A DNA stretch of 64,000 nucleotides from Paenibacillus castaneae. Lineage in GTDB: Bacteria; Bacillota; Bacilli; Paenibacillales; Paenibacillaceae. The stretch is taken from positions 2,122,290 through 2,186,289 of the forward strand of contig NZ_KZ614144.1 of NCBI RefSeq assembly GCF_002884445.1. Reading direction: 5' to 3'. The notes beneath the pieces are model-generated. The model was not told where the DNA came from and searched no databases. It worked only from the letters and a program-made list of their open reading frames with translations. Below are positions 52,157 through 59,891 of the stretch, one piece after another (position 1 is the stretch's first letter; each line of letters begins with the position of its first letter). Made by a program: the position numbers and the translations under genes.

Positions 52157-53098
52157 CTATGGACGTGTTTTGAACAAGGTGGCGATTGATCCGCCTTCTT
52201 TAATAATTGTAATTGCATTTCCAAGCAATGGCGACATGGGAAGCACGATGAATTTGTCAGAATGCTGTTGATTCTGAGCAATCGTGTCTGTAATGACAAC
52301 CTCACGAATGTTGGGGTGAGTCAGCTTTTCGATCGCATTCTCAGAGAATAAGCCATGTGTAGCGCATATGTATGCATCATGAGCACCTTTCTTCTTAAGG
52401 GCTTCTACTACATTCACAATGGTGCTGCCCGTATCGATTAAATCCTCGATAATAATCGGGGTCATGCCATTAACATCGCCAATGATATGCGTAATCTCGG
52501 ATTGATTGTGAGCGGGACGATTTTTGATCATAATCGCAAATGGACAATTTAATCTTCCAGCCAGCTTCTCAGCTGTAGTTGCACGACCGGCATCAGGTGA
52601 GACGACAACAGGGTTGGTAATATTTTTGCTCTTCAAATAATCGATAATCATATCGAGCGCTGTTAAATGGTCGACTGGAATATCGAAGAAGCCCTGTATC
52701 GGATCAGCATGCAAATCTACAGTGATAATACGATTAGCGCCGACAGTCGTTAGCACATCGGCAACAAGCTTTGCCGAGATCGGCTCACGCGGCGCTGATT
52801 TACGTTCTTGGCGGGCGTATCCATAGTAAGGCATCACAATATTAATCGTTTTGGCTGAGGCGCGTTTCGCCGCATCAATCATAACGAGCAGCTCGATCAA
52901 ATGCTCATTCACCGGGTGAGAGAGAGATTGGACAATAAACACGTCGTAGGTACGAATCGATTCTTGGTAGGACACATGAATTTCTCCGCTTTGATGACGG
53001 GAAATAGCGATTTTGCCAAGTGGCAATTCTAGTTCTTTACATAGTTGTTCCGCAAGCATGTTGTTCGAGGAACCGGAAAATACTTTAATCTTTTGCAT
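52157..53098 (-). CDS. Ribose-phosphate pyrophosphokinase-like protein (divergent Prs paralogue)
   Basis: Predicted PRPP synthetase of 313 residues, making PRPP from ribose-5-phosphate and ATP for nucleotides, His and Trp. Class I Prs hallmarks are conserved: GEIHVSYQESIRTYDVF, MPYYGYARQERKSAPREPISAK, VDLHADPIQGFFDIPVDHL. The PRPP-binding loop, usually DD(I/M)(I/V)DT(A/G)GT, reads EDLIDTGST, and the flexible SPDVGG segment reads SPDAGRATTAEK. This suggests a second copy with shifted regulation or activity. Start ATG 53098 follows AAGGAGG. Its leader consists of six tandem 38-nt repeats. It is not in the usual glmU-prs neighbourhood. Confidence 0.88.
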   Translation of the reverse strand: MQKIKVFSGSSNNMLAEQLCKELELPLGKIAISRHQSGEIHVSYQESIRTYDVFIVQSLSHPVNEHLIELLVMIDAAKRASAKTINIVMPYYGYARQERKSAPREPISAKLVADVLTTVGANRIITVDLHADPIQGFFDIPVDHLTALDMIIDYLKSKNITNPVVVSPDAGRATTAEKLAGRLNCPFAIMIKNRPAHNQSEITHIIGDVNGMTPIIIEDLIDTGSTIVNVVEALKKKGAHDAYICATHGLFSENAIEKLTHPNIREVVITDTIAQNQQHSDKFIVLPMSPLLGNAITIIKEGGSIATLFKTRP

Positions 53099-53111
53099 GT
53101 TATCCTCCTTA

Positions 53112-53336
53112 AAGGTTTGCGAAGCAAACCTACTTCGTAAGCATGGGCTAAGGTTTGCGAAGCAAACCTACTTCGTAAGCATAGGCTAAGGTTTGCGAAG
53201 CAAACCTACTTCGTAAGCATGGGCTAAGGTTTGCGAAGCAAACCTACTTCGTAAGCATAGGCTAAGGTTTGCGAAGCAAACCTACTTCGTAAGCATGGTC
53301 TAAGGTTTGCGAAGCATATCTGCCTCGTAAGCATTA
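53112..53336 (-). repeat. Six tandem 38-nt hairpin repeats in the leader of the prs-like gene
   Basis: Exact 38-bp periods start at 53112, 53150, 53188, 53226, 53264 and 53302; the last copy is degenerate. In gene sense each unit is ATGCTTACGAAGTAGGTTTG, CTTCG, CAAACCTT plus AGCC. AGGTTTG pairs with CAAACCT around a CTTCG loop. The array ends 5 nt before AAGGAGG of the prs-like gene. It is the same element as at 33666-33776; only five or so positions differ, mostly in the loop. Confidence 0.95.
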
Positions 53337-53457
53337 TTAACACAATCATAACAAAATGATCATAAGAGAACAAACGATTAGAAATATTGTTCTATTGGAT
53401 GTGAAAAAGTGATAAAGTATGAAAATGAAATCTTATATAAAAAAAGGAGATATTAGC

Positions 53458-54690
53458 TTGCCCAATCTTAGCAGAATACAATCTATAAAGGCATATCAAT
53501 CAACCGGATTGCAGCGAATTTGGTTAATTATTTTATTAGGATCGCTCTCCGCCTTCGGTCCATTATCGCTTGATATGTATTTGCCGGCACTGCCTAAGCT
53601 TGCAGTAGATTTAAATACAAGCTCTTCACTCGTGCAATTGAGCTTAACAGCCTGTATGATCGGATTGTCCTTCGGACAATTGTTTGCCGGCACGTGGAGT
53701 GATATCCGAGGCAGACGCTTTCCTTTACTCATTTTTATTGCTATATACGGCTTATCCTCGGTACTGTGTGCTTTTGCTCCGTCAATTGGCGTTCTTATCG
53801 CGCTGCGTTTCATTCAAGGTTTCTCCGGTTCAGCAGGTATTGTTATTTCGAGGGCTGTTGTTCGGGATATGTATTCAGGCCCTGATCTTACCAAATTTTT
53901 TGCTATGCTTATGCTCGTGAATGGAGCAGCGCCTATTTTTGCTCCGATAGCGGGTGGGCAGCTGTTAAAATTTACGTCATGGGAAGGCGTTTTTATCGTA
54001 TTGGCCTTATGGGGAGTGCTTATTTTTCTAGCTGTATTATTTGGATTGCCGGAAACACTAGCACCTGAGAAGCGCATGACGGGCGGTTTGCGTCAGACAT
54101 TATCTACATTCGCCATTCTGCTTCGCGATCGTACATTCATGGGTTACGCGCTTGCACAGGGACTTGTAATGGCTGCAATGTTCGCTTATATCGCAGGCTC
54201 TCCTTTCGTTCTGCAAAATTTGTACGGGGTTACTCCGCAGAGTTTCAGCTTGCTGTTTGCCATCAATGGTCTTGGGATCATTATTTTCAGTCAAACTGCC
54301 GGACGGCTAGCGTCAAAAGTAGGAGAGAAAAAGCTGTTTGTTGTTGGATTAGCGTTAGCGTCTACAGGGGGCACCTTGCTGCTTATTATGATTATGCTTA
54401 AAGCCGCATTAATAGCTATTCTTATCCCACTATTCTTTGTTGTATCCAGTGTAGGCATCATTAGCGCGACAGGCTTTTCTTTGGCGATGCAAGCGCATGG
54501 TCATGCCGCTGGGAGCGCGTCTGCGCTGCTTGGTTTAATGTCATTCACGTTTGGCGGTATAATGGCCCCATTGGTCGGACTCGGAGGAAGCGCGAATGCA
54601 CTGCCAATGGGTATTTGGATCGTAATTGCCGAGCTTGGTGCCGTGTTGTGTTATATATTCATGATTCGAAAAAAAACAGTTAAAAAATAA
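53458..54690 (+). CDS. MFS drug exporter, Bcr/CflA type (DHA1)
   Basis: Twelve-helix proton-driven exporter of 410 residues. The start region GPLSLDMYLPALPKLAVDL is the Bcr/CflA signature, and the loop 2-3 motif GxxxDxxGRR appears as GTWSDIRGRR; the antiporter motif C region is RFIQGFSGSAGIVISRAVVRDMY (read in parts). Substrates are typically small hydrophobic drugs or amino-acid derivatives. TTG 53458 is chosen because AAGGAG lies 8 nt before it; ATG 53419 would start inside the probable promoter (TTGGAT-17-TATGAA). It is a single gene between the prs-like leader and a terminator. Confidence 0.92.
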   Translation: MPNLSRIQSIKAYQSTGLQRIWLIILLGSLSAFGPLSLDMYLPALPKLAVDLNTSSSLVQLSLTACMIGLSFGQLFAGTWSDIRGRRFPLLIFIAIYGLSSVLCAFAPSIGVLIALRFIQGFSGSAGIVISRAVVRDMYSGPDLTKFFAMLMLVNGAAPIFAPIAGGQLLKFTSWEGVFIVLALWGVLIFLAVLFGLPETLAPEKRMTGGLRQTLSTFAILLRDRTFMGYALAQGLVMAAMFAYIAGSPFVLQNLYGVTPQSFSLLFAINGLGIIIFSQTAGRLASKVGEKKLFVVGLALASTGGTLLLIMIMLKAALIAILIPLFFVVSSVGIISATGFSLAMQAHGHAAGSASALLGLMSFTFGGIMAPLVGLGGSANALPMGIWIVIAELGAVLCYIFMIRKKTVKK

Positions 54691-54723
54691 GATGCTTCTC
54701 GTATTCTAATCTCTTAAACAGAG

Positions 54724-54759
54724 GAGACATTCGGGCAATTGTCCGAATGTCTCTTTTTT
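54724..54759 (+). terminator. Terminator after the Bcr/CflA-type gene
   Basis: 11-bp stem GAGACATTCGG / CCGAATGTCTC followed by T residues. Confidence 0.92.
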
Positions 54760-54826
54760 GCATGTAGTACCATTTTCCAAACCAGAAAAAAAGGTTGACT
54801 CACGAGGCTTCTTAATGCTTTTATTA

Positions 54827-54846
54827 TATAGACCGATCGTTATAAT
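54827..54846 (+). promoter_or_regulatory. LmrA/YxaF-like operator before the tetR-type gene
   Basis: TATAGACCGATCGTTATAAT resembles the Bacillus LmrA/YxaF target (ATAGACC half-site, TCxxTATA second half). It is 15 bp before the TetR start and contains a TATAAT hexamer, so binding would block the promoter. Confidence 0.6.
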
Positions 54847-54860
54847 TATGAGGTGAATTC

Positions 54861-55445
54861 ATGTCAGAAAAACAAAATGCTCGCACTATAATATTGGACA
54901 CGGCAGCAAAGCTTTTTTTCACCCAAGGTTATCATGCTACCGGTTTAAACCAGATTATTAAAGAGAGCAAATGTCCGAAAGGCTCCTTGTATTATTATTT
55001 CCCTAATGGCAAGGAAGAACTAGCTCTTGCTTGCATTGATTGTACCAAAGAGCTGGTCATCCATAAATGGAAGGCGAAATTTTCTGCATGCGAAGAGCCC
55101 GCTGAAGCAGTTCAAGCTTTTACGTATGAATTGGCTGAAGATGCCGAGAAGTTTAATTTTCAAGGCTTTATGCCATTCAGCTTCTGGATGGCGGTCGAGA
55201 CGTCTCTAATCAGTGAAAAGCTGAGAGAAGCAGGACAAGGTGTTTTTTCTTCATGGCAAGCCGTTATATTTGATCGTTTGCGAGAAACCGGTATGGAGGA
55301 TAACCGAGCGAGAGAGGTGGCAAGCGTTATTGTTTCCTTGCTAGAGGGAGCGCTTATACTGGCTCAAACAAATAGGGACAAGCAGCCGCTGTTAACCGCC
55401 GCAAGATGTATTCCATACTTAATAAATCAATGTCCTTGTCTATAG
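54861..55445 (+). CDS. TetR/AcrR family regulator (LmrA/YxaF type)
   Basis: Repressor of 194 residues. The N-terminal HTH (RTIILDTAAKLFFTQGYHATGLNQIIKES read in parts; CPKGSLYYYFPNGKEELA) is of the LmrA/YxaF sort, which typically has KGSLYYHFP. The C-terminal ligand domain ends QCPCL. GAGGTGAA precedes ATG 54861. It is followed after 47 bp by a DHA2 exporter gene, reproducing the lmrA-lmrB arrangement of Bacillus, and an LmrA-like operator lies upstream. It should repress itself and the exporter until a drug binds. Confidence 0.92.
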   Translation: MSEKQNARTIILDTAAKLFFTQGYHATGLNQIIKESKCPKGSLYYYFPNGKEELALACIDCTKELVIHKWKAKFSACEEPAEAVQAFTYELAEDAEKFNFQGFMPFSFWMAVETSLISEKLREAGQGVFSSWQAVIFDRLRETGMEDNRAREVASVIVSLLEGALILAQTNRDKQPLLTAARCIPYLINQCPCL

Positions 55446-55492
55446 ATAGGACATGAGAATCACATTTTAGAGACAGCAGGAGAGTGGGAATT

Positions 55493-56944
55493 TTGCAAGC
55501 AGCAATGCAAGGAGCAGAAGTAGAAGCACAGAAGAAATTTAAAGTGTTGCCTATTATGATTTCATTATTGATTGCCGGTTTTATTGGTATGTTCAGCGAA
55601 ACGGCTTTGAATGTGGCGTTAAGTGATTTGATTCAAATATTTAACATTTCGGAAGCGACTGTTCAATGGTTGACCACGGGTTACTTGTTGACACTCGGTA
55701 TTTTGGTTCCGATCTCTGGTCTTCTGCTGCAGTGGTTTACAACGAGGCAATTGTTTATTGCGGCGCTTAGTTTCTCGATAATAGGTACACTTGTTGCAGC
55801 ATTGGCGCCTGGATTTGAGATGCTGATGGCAGCGCGCGTCATTCAAGCTATCGGGACAGCTTTACTGCTGCCGCTTATGTTTAATACGATTCTAATTATT
55901 TTCCCTGCAGAGAAGCGGGGAGCAGCAATGGGCATTATCGGACTTGTAATTATGGTAGCGCCGGCTGTAGGCCCAACGATTGCGGGGCTTCTCATTGAGA
56001 ATTTGAGCTGGCATTGGATTTTCTGGCTGTCATTTCCTTTCCTTGTTATTGCCCTTTTGTTTGGAATTGCTTTCATGCAAAATGTAACGACAATTACAAA
56101 ACCGAAAATTGATGTATTTTCAATTGTTATGTCGACAATAGGTTTTGGCGGCATCGTGTTCGCATTCAGCAGCGCGGGCGAAAGCGATACGGGCTGGGGC
56201 AGCTCTAAAGTCATCATTTCGATGATTGTTGGCGTGTTGGCTCTTGTTATCTTCGCTGTACGTCAATTGACAATGAAGCAGCCAATAATGAATCTTCGTG
56301 CTTTTAAATTTCCAATGTTTGTAGTGGGCACATCAATGGTGTTCATATGTATGATGGTCATTTTATCTTCCATGCTTGTTCTTCCTATGTTCCTAATTCG
56401 GGGACTAGGCTTGTCTGCACTGACAGCTGGTTTAATGATGCTTCCAGGCGGATTGATTAATGGCATTATGTCCCCAATTATGGGAGGATTATTTGATAAA
56501 TATGGTCCGAAATGGCTTGTTATTCCTGGTCTTGTGATCGTTGCTGCCGTGCTCTGGTTCTTCTCAGGCGTAACGACAGCATCAACACTTACACTTATTA
56601 TCGTTTTGCATTCATGTTTGATGATTGGTATTTCTATGGTGTGGATGCCAGCACAAACGAATGGATTGAATCAGCTTCCTAGAGAGCTGTATCCGGATGG
56701 AACAGCGATTATGAATACACTTCAGCAAGTGGCAGGCGCAATTGGTACAGCAGTTGCTGTCAGTGTAATGACTGCGGGTATCAGCAGCTATATGAAGGGT
56801 GTTGCGGATCCTACCGATCCAGCTAACGGTCCGCTTGCGATGACATCTGGCATTCAGAACGCTTTTGTGTTCGCTACGATCGTCGCTATTGCAGGCTTGA
56901 TATTGGCATTCTTTATTAAAAGAGTGAAGGTCGAAAAACATTAA
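55493..56944 (+). CDS. MFS multidrug exporter, EmrB/QacA (DHA2) type, LmrB-like
   Basis: Fourteen-helix drug/proton antiporter of 483 residues. Motifs of the family include NVALSDLIQIFNISEATVQWL (D in helix 1 region), GLLLQWFTTRQLFI, RVIQAIGTALLLPL and WHWIFWLSFPF. TTG 55493 lies 10 nt after AGGAG; GTG 55484 is too close to it. It is co-transcribed with the TetR gene, so the pair is a likely lincosamide/puromycin-type or general efflux system (inferred by the lmrA-lmrB resemblance). The remnant at 32169 is the end of a related exporter. Confidence 0.92.
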   Translation: MQAAMQGAEVEAQKKFKVLPIMISLLIAGFIGMFSETALNVALSDLIQIFNISEATVQWLTTGYLLTLGILVPISGLLLQWFTTRQLFIAALSFSIIGTLVAALAPGFEMLMAARVIQAIGTALLLPLMFNTILIIFPAEKRGAAMGIIGLVIMVAPAVGPTIAGLLIENLSWHWIFWLSFPFLVIALLFGIAFMQNVTTITKPKIDVFSIVMSTIGFGGIVFAFSSAGESDTGWGSSKVIISMIVGVLALVIFAVRQLTMKQPIMNLRAFKFPMFVVGTSMVFICMMVILSSMLVLPMFLIRGLGLSALTAGLMMLPGGLINGIMSPIMGGLFDKYGPKWLVIPGLVIVAAVLWFFSGVTTASTLTLIIVLHSCLMIGISMVWMPAQTNGLNQLPRELYPDGTAIMNTLQQVAGAIGTAVAVSVMTAGISSYMKGVADPTDPANGPLAMTSGIQNAFVFATIVAIAGLILAFFIKRVKVEKH

Positions 56945-56985
56945 ATTAATGTTACAATAGGAGAAAACGTCGAGAGGGCAAGCGG

Positions 56986-57003
56986 GCTCGCTAAGTAGCG
57001 AGC
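56986..57003 (+). other. Short GC-rich hairpin in the leader of the HNH gene
   Basis: GCTCGCT-AAGT-AGCGAGC perfect stem 17 bp before ATG 57020; it may influence translation. There is no T run. Confidence 0.4.
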
Positions 57004-57019
57004 TTCCGAGGAACAACAA

Positions 57020-57685
57020 ATGGACGAAACGGAGCAGTTCAATACAAAACAATGTGTAAACTGTAAAGAAATTAAGCCTCTAGCTTTTTTCTTACGCCGT
57101 TCTGGCAGGCGATCTGGATCGGGAGCGCGCCGCGGAACCTGCAGAGAATGCCGTAAAGCGAAGAAGCAAGCAGCTGCGAATAACACTCCGGTGCTTGTTC
57201 CTTCCCAGAAGACGAGGCTAACCAATCCCCAAGCACAGACGCATAGGACTGAGGCAATAAAGCCAGTAATGCTATCATCTTTGCCTAAAGCTGTGGTTCC
57301 TGTCGAAATAGCGCAGCTTAGAACGAATAGGCGAGGCATGATCTGGATGCGCGGACGAACGGACAAGGGTAAGCGATGGCATCAGGAGATAGAGCTGGAT
57401 CTTGCTGTAACGCTCGTTAAGGAGCACGCTGCGGTAATTGTAAACCGGCATACGATTCGTCGGCTCTACAGCAACAAAGAATTTCGAAGATTTATTTTGG
57501 AACGAGATGGCCATATCTGTTATTTTTGCGGAAAATTCGGCGATACGATCGACCATAAGCTCCCGCGAGCGAGAGGCGGACATACGACTCCTGACAATTG
57601 TGTTTGTGCCTGTAATGATTGTAATCAATCCAAAGCGGATCAGGATATCGATACATTTATGAAAAATGATGAGCTTTCCTTCTAG
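57020..57685 (+). CDS. HNH endonuclease with N-terminal zinc-finger-like motif
   Basis: 221-residue nuclease-like protein. N-terminal CVNC (12-15) and CREC (about 47-50) form a probable Cys4 zinc site in a basic region. A linker and a middle segment precede the C-terminal HNH domain: CYFCGKFGDTIDHKLPRARGG, then DNCVCACNDCNQSKAD, with paired CxxC zinc ligands and the D-H catalytic segment. It is close in pattern to free-standing HNH proteins of unknown target and not to a restriction partner, as no methylase is nearby. GAGGAAC precedes ATG 57020. It lies 75 bp after the exporter gene and has its own terminator. Confidence 0.85.
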   Translation: MDETEQFNTKQCVNCKEIKPLAFFLRRSGRRSGSGARRGTCRECRKAKKQAAANNTPVLVPSQKTRLTNPQAQTHRTEAIKPVMLSSLPKAVVPVEIAQLRTNRRGMIWMRGRTDKGKRWHQEIELDLAVTLVKEHAAVIVNRHTIRRLYSNKEFRRFILERDGHICYFCGKFGDTIDHKLPRARGGHTTPDNCVCACNDCNQSKADQDIDTFMKNDELSF

Positions 57686-57733
57686 AGCTAAAGTAGCATT
57701 CATTCACAACAGGTTATAATAAATAACGCTGAC

Positions 57734-57771
57734 GGACCTTTCCAGTTACTAGCTGGTTAGGTCCTTTTTTT
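57734..57771 (+). terminator. Terminator after the HNH gene
   Basis: GGACC / GGTCC and CCAG / CTGG nested stems followed by seven T residues. Confidence 0.88.
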
Positions 57772-58317
57772 ATGGGCAAGGAGTTACCACACATTAGAGG
57801 GAGGGCTAGTTTCAAGAAATGACGTTATTGCGAGAAAGAGCCATGATTTTGCGCCATTAGCATCGTTTACTGAAACTAAACGCTCTAAAGCCAGTAGCAG
57901 CACGTTCAGCAGAACTAACTAATTAAGGATCAAGCCTCTCACAGCCCGCTAAATATCAGCTAATGAAACTAAATAATGACTGGGAACTGAATGTTTGTCC
58001 GTCCGACCTCTTAATAACGAATTTAATAATTTGTTATTTTAAATTATTTTATTATTATATTGAATCTACATCGTTATCTGTGTTATGTTTTGATAACAGG
58101 ATAAATTTTGCACATAAACCTAATTCATGCTTTGTTTTGAAATTCATGATTGCCGTCTGTTTCACCAAACGCTTACGCTTCGCTTCTTCTAGTTCCATTA
58201 CCATTGAAGGGGGTGATCGTATCGATTAAATGAGGTTAGAGGTGTACCGATTTATTTGCAACTAGATCGATCACTAAGAGCCAAGGCAGCAATACCAAAA
58301 CAAGGAGGGATTTTTTT
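57772..58317. other. Intergenic region before the mannanase gene
   Basis: 546 bp without a convincing gene. An open frame at 57963-58229 has no Shine-Dalgarno site and an improbable composition. The AT-rich middle (about 58010-58100) may hold the promoter of the GH5 gene, for example TTGAAT followed 17 bp later by TTATGT, but this is weak. No operator or RNA structure stood out. Confidence 0.4.
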
Positions 58318-59778
58318 ATGAGAATACGGAAGATGAAGTTAACGCTAATGTTTACACTAATGCTTTCGCTAATTGTACCCTTTATTTCAATGGAAAACAG
58401 CTACGCAGCTAATGGTTTTTATGTAAGCGGTACCAATCTGAAGGATGCGAACGGCAACAATTTTATTATTCGTGGAGTTAATAATCCGCATGCATGGTTC
58501 GACACTCAAGCTTATAACGCACTGTCTACGATCAGCTCGAAAAAAGCGAATGCGGTTAGAATCGTTTGGCAAACAAGCGGAAGCGCATCACGATTACAGC
58601 AAATCATCAATCGTTGCAAAGAACTCGGTATGGTTGCGATTGTAGAATTGCATGACGTAACGGGGTCCAACAGTGCTAGCGCATTAAACAATATGGCTAA
58701 CTATTTCGCGAGCAGCGCTGTGAAATCCATTCTGACCAGCAATGAAAAGTATGTGTTGGTCAATATAGCTAACGAATGGGGAGACGGCAACCTAGCTGAT
58801 ACGGCTTGGAGAGATGCATATAAGACAGCTATTACGACGATTCGAAATGCAGGCATCCATAATACGATTGTCGTTGACGCATCTGGCTGGGGACAAAATT
58901 CATCGCCGATCAAAGCTTATGGAAATGCGCTACTTACTCATGATCCGGACCACAATGTTATGTTTTCGATTCATATGTACGGCTCCTGGAATGACTCAAG
59001 TCGGATTGGAACGGAGCTGCAAGCGATTAAAAATCTAGGCTTAGCAGTGATGGTTGGAGAATTCGGTTATAACTACAATAACGGAAATAACAATCTGGGA
59101 AGCCAGGTGAATGCACAAGAGGTTATGAATCAGTGCCAATCCAAAGGAATTGGCTACATGCCTTGGTCCTGGACAGGAAATGATTCTGGGAATGCATGGC
59201 TGGATATGACGACGAGTGATTGGCAAACACTCACTTCATGGGGGAACCTCGTTATTAATGGGACAAATGGAATTACAGCTACGGCTGTTAAAGCTTCCGT
59301 ATTCAGCGGAGGTGGAGGCAGCAGCTCCACTTTGTATGATTTTGAAGGTGGAAGCGTACAAAGCTGGACAGCATCAAATGTTACTGGCGGTCCATGGTCC
59401 GTAACAGAATGGGCGACGAGCGGATCTTCTTCACTCAAAGCCGATGTTACTTTGGGCGGAGGCGAATTTACATTAAAATATACCGGATCTAATAATTTTA
59501 GCGGCAAGTCTTCCCTAACTGCCAAAGTAAAGCATGCCGCTTGGGGAACGCTTGGAAGCGGACTGCAAGCGAAGCTGTATATTAAAACAGGAGCCAGCTA
59601 CACTTGGTATGATTCGGGTTCGGTAAATATAAATTCTTCCAGTGCAACAACACTCACGCTTAACTTGTCAGGAGCAGCTAATTTGGGTGATGTGCGGGAA
59701 ATAGGCGTAGTATTCATGTCGCCGACTAATTCTAGCGGATCGACCTCCATTTATCTAGACAGCGTAGTCATTAATTAA
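58318..59778 (+). CDS. Secreted GH5 beta-mannanase (subfamily 8-like) with C-terminal binding module
   Basis: Extracellular endo-beta-1,4-mannanase that opens mannan or glucomannan. The signal peptide ends at SYA (residue 30), leaving mature ANGFYVSGT. The GH5 barrel shows RGVNNPHAWF, the acid/base E153 in ANEWGD and nucleophile E248 in VGEFGYN. The N-terminal wording closely follows bacterial GH5_8 mannanases. A Gly-Ser linker (about 330) joins a beta-sandwich module (335-486) that resembles mannan-binding CBMs. AAGGAGG precedes ATG 58318. It precedes a CBM35 esterase and a GH113-like gene, giving a mannan-degradation locus (inference). Confidence 0.92.
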   Translation: MRIRKMKLTLMFTLMLSLIVPFISMENSYAANGFYVSGTNLKDANGNNFIIRGVNNPHAWFDTQAYNALSTISSKKANAVRIVWQTSGSASRLQQIINRCKELGMVAIVELHDVTGSNSASALNNMANYFASSAVKSILTSNEKYVLVNIANEWGDGNLADTAWRDAYKTAITTIRNAGIHNTIVVDASGWGQNSSPIKAYGNALLTHDPDHNVMFSIHMYGSWNDSSRIGTELQAIKNLGLAVMVGEFGYNYNNGNNNLGSQVNAQEVMNQCQSKGIGYMPWSWTGNDSGNAWLDMTTSDWQTLTSWGNLVINGTNGITATAVKASVFSGGGGSSSTLYDFEGGSVQSWTASNVTGGPWSVTEWATSGSSSLKADVTLGGGEFTLKYTGSNNFSGKSSLTAKVKHAAWGTLGSGLQAKLYIKTGASYTWYDSGSVNINSSSATTLTLNLSGAANLGDVREIGVVFMSPTNSSGSTSIYLDSVVIN

Positions 59779-59804
59779 TAGATTCGGCTTGTTATTTGAA
59801 GGTT

Positions 59805-59824
59805 AGGGCTGGTTTACCAGCCCT
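59805..59824 (+). terminator. Hairpin after the mannanase gene
   Basis: Perfect 8-bp stem AGGGCTGG / CCAGCCCT with a TTTA loop; no T run follows, so termination is uncertain. Confidence 0.5.
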
Positions 59825-59837
59825 CATCTAGTTATAT

Positions 59838-59851
59838 AGAAAGCGCTCATA
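59838..59851 (+). promoter_or_regulatory. Candidate CcpA cre site before the esterase gene
   Basis: AGAAAGCGCTCATA matches the cre pattern TGWNANCGNTNWCA with two mismatches. It lies 40 bp before the gene, a fitting place for carbon catabolite repression. Confidence 0.4.
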
Positions 59852-59891
59852 GAGAGCTGCTAATTAATAATGATAGAGAGTTGGATGCTGT

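Noticed and set aside
53112..53336. Regular direct repeats that could be taken for a CRISPR array
   Set aside because: The 38-nt units are contiguous with no unique spacers, no cas genes are nearby, and the same unit occurs in another leader.
57963..58229. Open frame of 88 codons between the HNH and mannanase genes
   Set aside because: No Shine-Dalgarno site, composition dominated by AT-rich codons (LLITNLIICYFKLFYYYI), and no terminator of its own; more likely non-coding.
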